A stretch of DNA of 14,089 nt from DASUTB01 sp036374835. GTDB lineage: Bacteria; Actinomycetota; Actinomycetes; Jiangellales; Jiangellaceae. Positions 6,545-13,921 of this stretch are shown in pieces; within the stretch, counting starts at the first letter, position 1; each line of letters begins with the position of its first letter. The position numbers and the translations under genes were made by a program. The stretch covers positions 1 through 14,089 of the forward strand of contig DASUTB010000098.1 of NCBI GenBank assembly GCA_036374835.1. The letters are read 5' to 3'. Under the pieces are notes generated by a model, which saw only the letters and a program-made list of their open reading frames with translations, had not been told where the DNA came from and made no database searches.

Positions 6545-6975
6545 CAGTTGGAGTGGCTTCCATGACACGGATCATGACGCGAAACAACTGGTGGGGCGTG
6601 ACACGACCCGTGAGGGCGGCGGTGTTGGCAAAGATGCTAGTAGAGGACAGATGAGGCGTAACCATGCTCCCTGCGGATCAGTAGGTTGGGGTTCGAATCC
6701 CTCGGGGCGCGCTTTCTGACCTGCACCGATGTGGTCAAATAGCTGGTGATCTTTCACTTTGCTCTCACTGGTTGCCCACTGGTCGGCGCCAGCCCGCGAA
6801 AACTGGGACCTCGTGGAGGTCACGATCACGCAGGTCTCGGGCTCGTAGGTCCACACTGCGATGCGTCCGCTGATCGGCGCGACCGACCGTCACCATCGGC
6901 GGCAGATGGGGTGCGTAGGGTTCGCGGGACGTATTGGCGGGGCAAGGGCTCTGGGGGGACTGTGGTGGCCAGCTT
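6545..6975. other. Intergenic region with tRNA-like 3' end
   Basis: Apart from the tRNA-like piece at 6671-6712, I see no gene. The minus-strand open frame at 6572-6856 crosses the tRNA-like piece and has no family resemblance. Confidence 0.45.
6671..6721 (+). other. tRNA-like 3' half and direct repeat copy 2
   Basis: CTGCGGATCAG, a variable-loop-like stretch and GGGGTTCGAATCCCT (T-arm with TTCGAAT loop) resemble the 3' half of an actinobacterial tRNA, possibly tRNA-Arg. The T-stem has a G-T pair and one mismatch, and no 5' half can be found, so it is a remnant. Its 3' end (6700-6721) is the same sequence as 1483-1505, consistent with an attachment site left by integration. Confidence 0.45.
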
Positions 6976-7365
6976 TCAGCTTGCCTTGGCGACGCAGAAC
7001 TCGTTGCCTTCGGGATCGGCCATGACCGTCCATGTGTACCCGTACTCGTCCATGTCAGAGACCCGAGTGGCGCCTAGCTCCATGAGCCGGGCCACCTCGG
7101 CTTGTGGATCGGTCGCCATCACATCAAGGTGGATCCGGTTCTTAGCGGTCTTGGGCTCGGGCACTTTCACGAACATCCAGGTCGGATCTTTCTCGGGCTC
7201 CACCGGAGCCCATCCCACCGTGTCCCGGCGTCCGGCAAAGCCGATGGTGGCGAAATCGCTGGTCGCAACGGGGTCGAGCGGTCGGCCGAGTGCCGCGGAC
7301 CAGAACCGGCCGACCTTGAGAGCGTCGGCGCAGTCGAATGTCACAGATGCGATCCTGACGGCCAT
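6976..7365 (-). CDS. VOC-family (glyoxalase-like) protein
   Basis: A 129-residue vicinal-oxygen-chelate protein. It starts MAVRIASVTFDCADALKVG with FWSAALGRPLD, typical of glyoxalase-like domains in actinobacteria, and ends with ADPEGNEFCVA. Potential metal ligands are His79 (RIHLDV) and Glu122 (GNEF). Only about one and a half beta-alpha-beta modules are present per chain, so a dimer is likely. The ATG at 7363-7365 is chosen because GGAG lies seven bases upstream. The frame is open 22 codons further, without a better start. Substrate unknown. It follows phoX on the same strand after a 129-bp gap that contains a hairpin, so the two may be transcribed separately. Confidence 0.85.
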   Translation of the reverse strand: MAVRIASVTFDCADALKVGRFWSAALGRPLDPVATSDFATIGFAGRRDTVGWAPVEPEKDPTWMFVKVPEPKTAKNRIHLDVMATDPQAEVARLMELGATRVSDMDEYGYTWTVMADPEGNEFCVAKAS

Positions 7366-7458
7366 GGCAAGCTCCAGACGGTTCTGTGGTGGACGGGGAA
7401 GCCTGACACTCCTCAGCTGGCAATGCTCCACCGTACTGCCAACTCGTCAATCACAACA

Positions 7459-7482
7459 CCGCTCGGAACGCGGCACGAGCGG
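7459..7482 (-). terminator. Candidate terminator hairpin after phoX
   Basis: CCGCTCG (7459-7465) and CGAGCGG (7476-7482) form a 7-bp stem with a 10-nt loop, 12 bp past the phoX stop on the minus strand. No T-run follows, so the call is tentative. Confidence 0.35.
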
Positions 7483-7494
7483 ACGCTTACCGGG

Positions 7495-8985
7495 CTACAA
7501 CAGGCCGCGGTTCCAGGGGCCCCAGATCGCGTACGTCAGCCCGTTCGACTGCATATTGGTGTAGAGCACCTGGCCACCCGGCCCGAACGTGGCGCCCGCG
7601 AACTCGTCCGTGCCGCCACCGATCGCGTTCAACGCGAAGTCGAACAGCTGCCCGTCCGTGGTGAGCGCCCGCAGCATGTTGCCGACCCCGCTGTCCTCGC
7701 AGATCAGCACGCTCTTGCGTCGCGGCGAGACGATGATGTTGTCGGGGAAGTCCAGCACGTCCGGGCCTGGCGACTCGAACAACAGCGTGAGGGTCTCGTT
7801 CCGGGTGTCGTACATCCAGACCTGGCCGTAACCGTCTCCGAATCCGGCGCTGGAGTTCGGCGGCGGGTCAGACTCGAACGGACCACCGCCCTCAGTGGAG
7901 ACGAAGAACATCTTGCCGCCCCAGAAGGCCATGCCTTCGTTGCGCCCGAACCGGGCCGCTCCCTTGCTCTCACCCTCCTGAAATACGATCCGCGCCGCCT
8001 CGTCGTTGCTCAATCCCGGCTCGAACTGGGGGTCGGGGTCCTCGATGTCGATCCAGGCCACCTGGTAGGTGGTGCCGGGGGTCTGATCGGTGTGCAGATC
8101 CGCCGTGACGGGACCTGTGGCGCCGCCGGGGACCACGCCGAGAACCTGGAGCCGTCCGCCGTCCGCGACCCGCTTGTCCTGGAACGGATTGTTTGGTGGG
8201 AGGTAGCGGAAGAAGCCCGACGGGTAGGCGAAGTCGTCCTCGGTCATGTAGACGATTCCGGTCGACGGGTCGACGGCGGCGGCCTCGTGGGCGAAGCGTC
8301 CCGCCTGGGTGATCGGCTCGGCGACCTCGAGCTCGCCGGGACCGCGGCTGACCGGAACCTCGTACAGGTAGCCGTGCTTCTGCTCGTAGTTGAGGTCGTC
8401 CGGGTCGCCGGGCCCGATGAAGAAGCTGCGTTGCTGATCGACGCCGTTCGGAGTCTCCTCACACGTGATCCAGCTGTCCCACGGAGTTGCGCCACCGGCG
8501 CAGTTGAAGCTGGTGCCATTGAGGCTGACCCAGCTTCGCACCTCCTCGGCCCGCGGGGTGATCTCCAGAGTCGTCGTGCCGCCAGGGCCCTGCGGATCGT
8601 ATGCCTCGCTGACGTCACCGAAAGCACCCACATTGCCCGGCTGGAACGCCTCGTGGTTGCGGATCAGCCGGACCTTACCGCCGCGCCACGAGAAGGCGGC
8701 CATGCCGTCGTGCCGCACCTGGGTGACGGCACCGTCCTCGGTCAGCGGCGTGCCGGCCAGGCCGAACGATCGGTACTGGAAGCCCTCGGGCACGTGGAGC
8801 CGTACGACGCCATCCCGCAGGTCGGGTATGTCCGCTTGCAGAGGCCCGTAGCCCCCGTTCTCGCGGGCGAACTTTGGCTCCGCGAGCGCCGCCCGCCACA
8901 CAAGCCCGCCGAACGGCCCCGCCGTCAAGCCAGCGGTGCCAGCCGCCACGAGGGCGGTCTTCCTCAAGAACGCACGGCGATCCAT
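7495..8985 (-). CDS. PhoX / DUF839 family Tat-exported phosphatase-like protein
   Basis: A 496-residue protein of the PhoX (DUF839) family, members of which are calcium-dependent alkaline phosphatases outside the cytoplasm. The N-terminus MDRRAFLRKTALVAAG is a twin-arginine signal (RRxFL), with a likely cleavage after ALA at 35. Family motifs: WRGGKVRLIRNHE (100-112), NCAGGATPWDSWITCEE (161-177), GRFAHEAAAVDP (229-240), YMTEDD (246-251), and near the C-terminus FPDNIIVSPRRKSVLICEDS. The Cys175-Glu176-Glu177 cluster matches the metal-binding region of PhoX. The length is at the short end for full PhoX enzymes, so phosphatase activity is likely but unproven. The start at 8983-8985 is supported by GGAAGG five to ten bases upstream. 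Confidence 0.85.
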   Translation of the reverse strand: MDRRAFLRKTALVAAGTAGLTAGPFGGLVWRAALAEPKFARENGGYGPLQADIPDLRDGVVRLHVPEGFQYRSFGLAGTPLTEDGAVTQVRHDGMAAFSWRGGKVRLIRNHEAFQPGNVGAFGDVSEAYDPQGPGGTTTLEITPRAEEVRSWVSLNGTSFNCAGGATPWDSWITCEETPNGVDQQRSFFIGPGDPDDLNYEQKHGYLYEVPVSRGPGELEVAEPITQAGRFAHEAAAVDPSTGIVYMTEDDFAYPSGFFRYLPPNNPFQDKRVADGGRLQVLGVVPGGATGPVTADLHTDQTPGTTYQVAWIDIEDPDPQFEPGLSNDEAARIVFQEGESKGAARFGRNEGMAFWGGKMFFVSTEGGGPFESDPPPNSSAGFGDGYGQVWMYDTRNETLTLLFESPGPDVLDFPDNIIVSPRRKSVLICEDSGVGNMLRALTTDGQLFDFALNAIGGGTDEFAGATFGPGGQVLYTNMQSNGLTYAIWGPWNRGLL

Positions 8986-9028
8986 TACTGCCGCCTTCCG
9001 TCACGTGCAAGCCCACCTGACTCGTTTG

Positions 9029-9057
9029 ACGCTACGACCGAATTTCACGTCCGTCAA
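9029..9057 (-). promoter_or_regulatory. Sigma-70-type promoter for phoX
   Basis: On the minus strand, TTGACG (9057-9052) and TAGCGT (9034-9029) are separated by exactly 17 bp, a near-consensus pair. Transcription would begin about 40 bp before the phoX ATG. A second TTGACG on the plus strand (9026-9031) makes an inverted repeat with the first. I see no GTTCACC-type Pho box beside it. Confidence 0.55.
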
Positions 9058-9135
9058 TGGTGGAATATCCTGCGACAACCACGGGCAACGTCTGCAAGTC
9101 TCGAGCGGTACCGGCACGGAAGGTGGGATTCGGCG

Positions 9136-9573
9136 ATGGGCGACACACGAACCCTTTCGGCGACCTTGGAGACGTTCATCGAGCGGTCCCGACGGCTTAC
9201 CGACGAGGACCGGCTGCGCCTTGCCGAGGCCCGCGCCGCGATCGACGAGACCTTCCACGCAGGTGCATGGAAAGCAGCCAACGACATCGTCGTCCAGCGC
9301 GCGTGGGAGTACCGTCACGCCCTGGTCAACATCGGTGCCGCCTTCGTACCCGGCCGACTCGAGGAACTCGTACAGGCGGGTACCGCTGCCGACCGCACCG
9401 ACGTGGGCCGATGGCAGGACGTCGCACGACACGCGCGGTTGGCCATCGAAGACGCTCTGCTCGCGCTCGTGGCTGCCGACCTACTCCGCCCGCCCGACCT
9501 CCGAGAACTGTATGGACCATGGAAGGCGATGCTGGAGGCCGCCCACGAGCAAACGACACCCCGCCCGCGCTGA
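9136..9573 (+). CDS. Conserved hypothetical protein, alpha-helical, 145 aa
   Basis: I do not recognise a family. The protein is strongly helical and charged (ETFIERSRRLTDEDRLRLAE, then AWKAANDIVVQRAWEYRHAL), without membrane segments or signal. Codon use has strong G/C bias in the third position, which supports real coding. The ATG at 9136 has GGAAGGTGGG about ten bases upstream. The frame is open far upstream, but that part is antisense to phoX. It is divergent from phoX and 128 bp ahead of the HIT gene. The three genes could share a region but not clearly an operon. Confidence 0.65.
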   Translation: MGDTRTLSATLETFIERSRRLTDEDRLRLAEARAAIDETFHAGAWKAANDIVVQRAWEYRHALVNIGAAFVPGRLEELVQAGTAADRTDVGRWQDVARHARLAIEDALLALVAADLLRPPDLRELYGPWKAMLEAAHEQTTPRPR

Positions 9574-9701
9574 CACTGAGCACGCTCGCCTCGACAAACC
9601 GGTACGTGGCCACGTGCATTGCCCGATCTGCGCCAGATGAGGATGTTCACCAAGGTCGGTTGCTGGCATGCTCAAGCATTCACCCGCGAAAGGGGGAAGC
9701 A

Positions 9702-10151
9702 GTGTCCGCGGAGTGCTTGGTCTGCCAGGAACAGGCTCTTGAGGTCCCAGTGCCGGGGGATCTGTTGGTCTCAACGGACTCGGTTGTGGCCTTCCATCTT
9801 CCACCGTGGCCACCCCCAGCCGAGGATGTCTTCCTCGGTTATCTGATGATCACGTCACGGCGCCACGTCCCCGGATTCGCCGACTTGTCGGATGAGGAGT
9901 CGGCGGAAGTGGGCCAGTGGATCTCGCGTCTGAGTCGTGCGTTGCAGGCGCTCGGTGCTGAGCGGGTCTACGTAGCCGTCGTCGGGCACCGGGTTCCGCA
10001 CCTACATGTGCACCTGATCCCGCGCTGGCCGGGAACACCAGAGGACGTTTCCTGGCTCCATGTAGATGACTGGGAGGGTGCGCGACGGGGCGAGTTTGCA
10101 GCCGCTGCCGGGTTTGCTGATCAGATCAAGGACGTACTCGCCGTCTCGTGA
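9702..10151 (+). CDS. HIT-family protein (histidine triad)
   Basis: A 149-residue histidine-triad protein with the diagnostic H-L-H-V-H-L at 100-105 (GHRVPHLHVHLIPRW), where the second His is part of the nucleotidyl/nucleotide hydrolase active site. The N-terminus has CLVC (Cys5, Cys8), a likely zinc pair as in many HIT proteins, and a His54 in SRRHVPGFADLSDEE. The family hydrolyses nucleoside phosphoramidates or dinucleotide polyphosphates, and the substrate is not readable here. Start is GTG at 9702, with AGGGGGAAG just upstream. The open frame upstream to 9057 is out of register with any family and overlaps the previous gene. It ends 2 bp before a gap containing no other gene. Confidence 0.88.
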   Translation: MSAECLVCQEQALEVPVPGDLLVSTDSVVAFHLPPWPPPAEDVFLGYLMITSRRHVPGFADLSDEESAEVGQWISRLSRALQALGAERVYVAVVGHRVPHLHVHLIPRWPGTPEDVSWLHVDDWEGARRGEFAAAAGFADQIKDVLAVS

Positions 10152-10416
10152 CCGAACCCTAGTTGGGGCCCAGTGCCCATCATCCTCGCGCCGCTCGTCG
10201 AGTCGATCTGCGGCGTCGACGTCCCTATCCGTGGGATTACTGCACGCCCTCTCTTCCAAGCCAGCTAGAAGTCACAGCGTGGACCGCCGTAAAGCCTCGC
10301 CGCGAAGAAAGATTGGGAGCCCACGCGGACTCAATCACCGGGCCGCTCAGTTGCCATTGGCCCGCCGCCTAAAGCCAGAACCACTTGCTGCTCATAACAG
10401 CCAAAGGTTGTCGACA

Positions 10417-12615
10417 TCACTTGCGCGTCAACAGGCCTCGGACGGGACGTGCGAGCAGGACGGTTGCGATGAGGAGTCCAAGCAGCGTCAGACCGAAGAC
10501 GTTGATTGGTGTGCTCGCATCCACGCGCGCTAGTTCGTTGAACACGTGGTAGTAGAAGAACAGGGCGGCGCCGCCGCTGATCCATCCGGCAAGCAGGGAT
10601 GCTCCGAACCGACGCGGAACTGCAGTCGCTGCGCACGCCGGAATGGCAAGCGCCAAGATCGTCGCCCAGACCGGCGGAGCCAGGAACCAGCGCAAGTACG
10701 TAGGCAGCACAGTTTGGAGATTGCCGACGAGGAGGGCCAGCGAGATCGCGCCGACAAGGCCCAGCAGGCACACGGTCCAGGCCAACGCGCCGTTGGGTAT
10801 TTGGTGCAGCAGGCGAACGTCCCGGGCGCGAGCAACGGCAAGTGCGACGAGGAAACCTGCGACAGTTAGAGCGAGTGTGGCGACGAGTTCGACCCAGAAA
10901 CCGGCCAGGAACCATCCCGGCCGGTTGTTCCAGAGCCAGTCGGTAACCAGGAACACGAACCACCATGTCGAGGCAGCCGCGACGCCCAACAACAACCCAG
11001 CGCTGAGCGGCCTGGTCCGAGGCACGAGTGTGAGAACACCAGCGATGAGAGCCATGACCGCGAGAGTGATCACGACGACGACGAGCGACTTGAGCTCTCC
11101 CGTCCCGTTGATCAAGCTCTCGGCAGGCGGATGATAGTCGGGCACTATACCGATGAGCAGCAGCACCGCTGCCGCGATGGCCAGGACGCCCGCTGCCCTC
11201 AGTGGACGTTCAACGCGGGCCGGCGCCGGGGCTTGGGCGCCGGCCGTGTTGGATGCGCCAGGCCCGGTGGCCGTCTCATCCGCCATTGACCGAGTCGCCG
11301 TCTCGGCTGGCGTCGACTCGGGGCTGGCGACTGGTTCCGGGCTTCGTGGGTCCTGTTCCGCGGGTTTTGGTGTGATCTCCAAATCGACCGGAATGGTGAC
11401 TTCGCCGGTGGGTCCGGTGATGGTGACACTGCCCTGTCGCCTGCCTGCGACCGAGGTGTCCACCGAAACGTCGAGGCCGCCTGGCGTTTCCTCGACCGTC
11501 AGCCAGGTGTGCGAGGCCTGGAAGGTGCAGGTGCGGGCGAGTGGAGGCCCCAGCAGTCGAAGTGTCCGATGCAGTGGGTCCGAGCCCTGCCGCGCCTGGC
11601 CGAAGTACAACTCCGGCTCCTCTACCCGGAGCGCGACGTCCTGCAGGCCGGCGGCTGCGGCGTCGGCGACGTATTGAATGTCGGTGCGCGCAATGTCGGC
11701 CAGCGCGTCGTACGCGCCGGCGGCCACGGGCAGGTCGTTGCTGGCAAGGCGCGACCGCAGTTCGCTGACCGCGCCGAGGCGGGTGAACATGTTCGGATCC
11801 GTCATGGCGGCCTGCAGGTCCGGCGGGACCGGTGCCGGGCGAACGCGGCGGCGCCGGCTGCGGGCGAGGTACAGCTCCCCGGACATTTCGATGTCCCGGC
11901 TCGGTGTCTGGTGCGGGTTCTGGGCGCGGACCCGGTCGAACACGTAGTCGTAGAGTTCGTTGAGGGAGACCCAGCCGTCCTCGTCCCGGTCCGCTTCCCC
12001 GGTCGCGAGCCCGTCCACCAACGCGGAAGTGAACACGGACGGCTGTTCTGTGTGGTCGTCGGCGAGCCGGTCACCTTCAAAGGCGTACTCCATCGCGCTG
12101 GACGCGGTGATCACCGCCCGGCCGCGGCCGCCGCCCAATGTCCCGCCGGGGAAACTGTCCAGCACGTTGACATCCCCGGAGGCGCGGACTGTCACCCCTT
12201 GGCCGAACGCGCCGCCGTAGCAGCAGTCCAGCAGCAGCACGATGCTGTGCGACCGGCTGGACCGTAGGCACCGCTGCACGAAGTCGGCCGGAATTGCCGT
12301 GGAGCCGAGCCGCTCCGGGCGGGTGTTACGGGCGGCGAAGAACAGCTCTCCGGAGTCGCTCTTCAACCCGTGGCACGAAAAGTGCACTAACAAGACATCA
12401 TCAGGGCTGCCTGAGGCGAACAGATCCTCGACCTCCGCCTGGATTTCGTGCGCCGTCCGGTTGCGCACCACTTGCACTACGAAGTCACCGATCTGCGGAT
12501 CGCCGAGCACCTCGGCCAACCTGGCTGCGTCGACCGCTGGGGCCAGCAGGCGGCGCAGCCCTGCGTGGTCGTACTCACCGGTGGCGACGATCAACGCTTT
12601 TCGCTCGCCGTTCAT
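10417..12615 (-). CDS. EACC1-associated caspase-family protease with Ig-like segment and C-terminal membrane helices
   Basis: A 732-residue protein. The caspase-like (C14) domain occupies about 1-250: strand KALIVATGEYD, catalytic His82 in VHFSCHG, and catalytic Cys132 in LLLDCCYGG (D-C-C as in metacaspases). Within it is a canonical EF-hand loop D209-x-D211-x-D213-G-x-V-S-x-x-E220. Residues 266-332 look HEAT-like. Residues about 350-413 form a beta-rich Ig-like stretch (LDVSVDTSVAGRRQG with GPTGEVTIPV). A Pro/Ala/Glu/Thr linker (414-470) leads to about eight membrane helices from 473 to 722. Start ATG 12613-12615 overlaps the stop of the EACC1 gene by ATGA, so the pair is translationally coupled. 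The caspase end would face the cytoplasm. Likely role, by family, is regulated proteolysis in conflict or cell death; the substrate is unknown. Confidence 0.85.
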   Translation of the reverse strand: MNGERKALIVATGEYDHAGLRRLLAPAVDAARLAEVLGDPQIGDFVVQVVRNRTAHEIQAEVEDLFASGSPDDVLLVHFSCHGLKSDSGELFFAARNTRPERLGSTAIPADFVQRCLRSSRSHSIVLLLDCCYGGAFGQGVTVRASGDVNVLDSFPGGTLGGGRGRAVITASSAMEYAFEGDRLADDHTEQPSVFTSALVDGLATGEADRDEDGWVSLNELYDYVFDRVRAQNPHQTPSRDIEMSGELYLARSRRRRVRPAPVPPDLQAAMTDPNMFTRLGAVSELRSRLASNDLPVAAGAYDALADIARTDIQYVADAAAAGLQDVALRVEEPELYFGQARQGSDPLHRTLRLLGPPLARTCTFQASHTWLTVEETPGGLDVSVDTSVAGRRQGSVTITGPTGEVTIPVDLEITPKPAEQDPRSPEPVASPESTPAETATRSMADETATGPGASNTAGAQAPAPARVERPLRAAGVLAIAAAVLLLIGIVPDYHPPAESLINGTGELKSLVVVVITLAVMALIAGVLTLVPRTRPLSAGLLLGVAAASTWWFVFLVTDWLWNNRPGWFLAGFWVELVATLALTVAGFLVALAVARARDVRLLHQIPNGALAWTVCLLGLVGAISLALLVGNLQTVLPTYLRWFLAPPVWATILALAIPACAATAVPRRFGASLLAGWISGGAALFFYYHVFNELARVDASTPINVFGLTLLGLLIATVLLARPVRGLLTRK
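11956..11991 (-). other. EF-hand-like calcium loop inside the caspase
   Basis: Twelve codons encode D-R-D-E-D-G-W-V-S-L-N-E (residues 209-220), matching the EF-hand loop at positions 1, 3, 5, 6, 8 and 12. It lies 77 residues after the catalytic Cys132, near the end of the peptidase domain. Many metacaspases need calcium, so it may be a direct calcium sensor. Confidence 0.6.
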
Positions 12616-13004
12616 GCGCCGCCATCTCCCGCCGAGTGCCGGCCAACGAACAACCCGATCAACCGCTCCTGATCCGCCGCCGTCGCCTCCGACAACTCAA
12701 GCACGTCGCCGTCAATCTCCAGCCGCACCGAGCGGCGAACACCAGAACCGCGCGACAGCCATCTGCGGATCGTGAAGATCACCGACCGCAACCCCTTGGC
12801 GGTGCTACCAAGCCTGACCAGCATCTCGCCCACCGCGAGCACATCGAACACCCGCGCGCCCGGTGGCGGCTCACCGGCCCGCAACGAGGTCACATCCTCC
12901 ACGTCAAGTTGCAGCAACTCCTGGCGAAGGAAACCAGCCAACTCATCCAGGCGTTCCACGCCCGCGCCTTCCTCGGCGATCCGGACGCGCAGCTCACCCC
13001 CCAC
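12612..13004 (-). CDS. EACC1-like protein (effector-associated constant component 1)
   Basis: About 130 residues of a small alpha/beta protein that matches the EACC1 pattern as I know it: an N-terminal GELRVRI strand, a helix LDELAGFLRQELLQL, a glycine-rich hinge, then LRSVIFTIRRWLSRG and the strand RRSVRLEIDGDVLELSEAT. EACC1 is found next to caspase- or trypsin-type effector genes in actinobacterial conflict systems and is thought to link or restrain them. The stop overlaps the caspase ATG (ATGA). I place the start at the GTG 13002-13004, ten bases after GGAAGG. A GTG at 13011-13013 is possible but sits too close to that site. Confidence 0.75.
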   Translation of the reverse strand: MGGELRVRIAEEGAGVERLDELAGFLRQELLQLDVEDVTSLRAGEPPPGARVFDVLAVGEMLVRLGSTAKGLRSVIFTIRRWLSRGSGVRRSVRLEIDGDVLELSEATAADQERLIGLFVGRHSAGDGGA

Positions 13005-13013
13005 GGCGCCCAC

Positions 13014-13462
13014 CCCTTCCGCAGGTCAGGCCAGTACACCAACCATGCACCCCGGCGCCTAGCGGCGCAAGCACCGCCGAAACAGATGAATGCCCGCACA
13101 GGCTGAACGGCCAGATGCAACGTTGGCTACGTAGCGAGCGACCTCATACCTCCGACAAGGAAGTGTCCGCCGAACGGTGTAGCTGGCCCGGACACGCCGT
13201 ATGGGGTCGAACAGCGCCCAGGTATGGAAACGCACGCGTTCATACTGAAAGCGGTGCCGACGCTGTGTTCACCCACCTGCTCGCGGTCACACGTCTCCGC
13301 GGCCCCCGGCAAACCGCCCGAACATCGAAGCCCGTCGCGCGTCGCGGTTGACTTCACCAACCGAACGCGACGGCTGGCGAGGCCCCACCGACGGGACGGC
13401 TGGCGAGACCCCACCGAGGGTAGGTGTTCGCTCGCGCATCGGCATGAGCATGCCGTCACGAC
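13014..13462. other. Gene-free region ahead of the caspase cassette
   Basis: About 450 bp between the EACC1-like gene and the GNAT gene. No open frame resembles a protein family. It holds a 23-bp tandem duplication (13369-13417). At about 13140-13200 a stretch containing TGTCCGCCGAACGGTGTAGC could be an IS end, but it has no visible partner. The cassette's promoter must lie here or within it. I could not identify a clear -35/-10 pair. Confidence 0.45.
13369..13417 (+). repeat. 23-bp tandem repeat, two copies
   Basis: GACGGCTGGCGAG followed by G or A and CCCCACCGA occurs at 13369-13391 and 13395-13417, separated by CGG. The copies differ at one base. Confidence 0.75.
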
Positions 13463-13921
13463 TCAGCGACCGCAGCGGTCCACTCGCTCCCAGGGCCAGT
13501 CGGTGGCGAGCCAGCGTGCGACGGCGTCAGCGAGTGGTGCGTCCAGGTCTGATCTGTCGGCCCGCACCCAGGACTGCACCGTGACGTCCCACTCGTCGGA
13601 GGCCGAGGGATACAGGTATACGCAACCGATGACGTCGTTGTCGGCTGGGTCGAGGACGGTGAAGGTGAAACCGGCGCCTCGCGTGAAGTCGTCGGCGTGG
13701 CGGCGAAGGTCGGCGAGGTTCTCCTCGAGCGTCATGCCGCTGCGTGGTGGCCAGGTGCCGTCGGGATAGCCGGGAGTGGAGCGTATGTGCTCGATGCTCG
13801 ACATCCAGGCGGCATGATCGGCCTGATTGTGCTGTGGCCCCAGTGGTTCGAGGCGAAACCGGTCGGTGGTGAGTGAGGTCGGGGGATCGAAGCCGACTGG
13901 CACGAACTCATCCGCGGTCAT
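13463..13921 (-). CDS. GNAT-family N-acetyltransferase
   Basis: A 152-residue acetyltransferase-like protein. Features: LTTDRFRLEPLGPQHNQADHA at the start, FTFTVLDPADNDVIGCVYLY as the central beta hairpin, and a C-terminal strand and helix SWVRADRSDLDAPLADAVARWL. The R/Q-x-x-G-x-G/A acetyl-CoA loop is not clear, so the acetyl-CoA site is not obvious. This fits the divergent GNAT members common in actinobacteria. The ATG at 13919-13921 has no strong ribosome binding site and may be leaderless. It is on the same strand as the caspase cassette but 450 bp away, so a functional link is not shown. Confidence 0.7.
   Translation of the reverse strand: MTADEFVPVGFDPPTSLTTDRFRLEPLGPQHNQADHAAWMSSIEHIRSTPGYPDGTWPPRSGMTLEENLADLRRHADDFTRGAGFTFTVLDPADNDVIGCVYLYPSASDEWDVTVQSWVRADRSDLDAPLADAVARWLATDWPWERVDRCGR

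Noticed and set aside
6572..6856. Minus-strand 94-codon open frame
   Set aside because: It overlaps the tRNA-like 3' end and shows no ribosome binding site or family resemblance.
7102..9135. Very long plus-strand open frame upstream of the 145-aa gene
   Set aside because: It is antisense to phoX and the VOC gene, which have clear families and ribosome binding sites. Long open frames opposite high-GC genes are expected. Only the part from 9136 looks coding.
9057..9701. Plus-strand 5' extension of the HIT gene
   Set aside because: It overlaps the 145-aa gene in another frame, is Arg/Pro-rich and shows no family. The HIT domain starts just after the GTG at 9702, which has a good ribosome binding site.
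10002..10259. Minus-strand 85-codon open frame opposite the HIT gene end
   Set aside because: It is largely antisense to the HIT coding region, and no domain is visible.
13369..13417. CRISPR array
   Set aside because: There are only two copies, spaced by three bases, with no spacer-length gaps and no cas genes.
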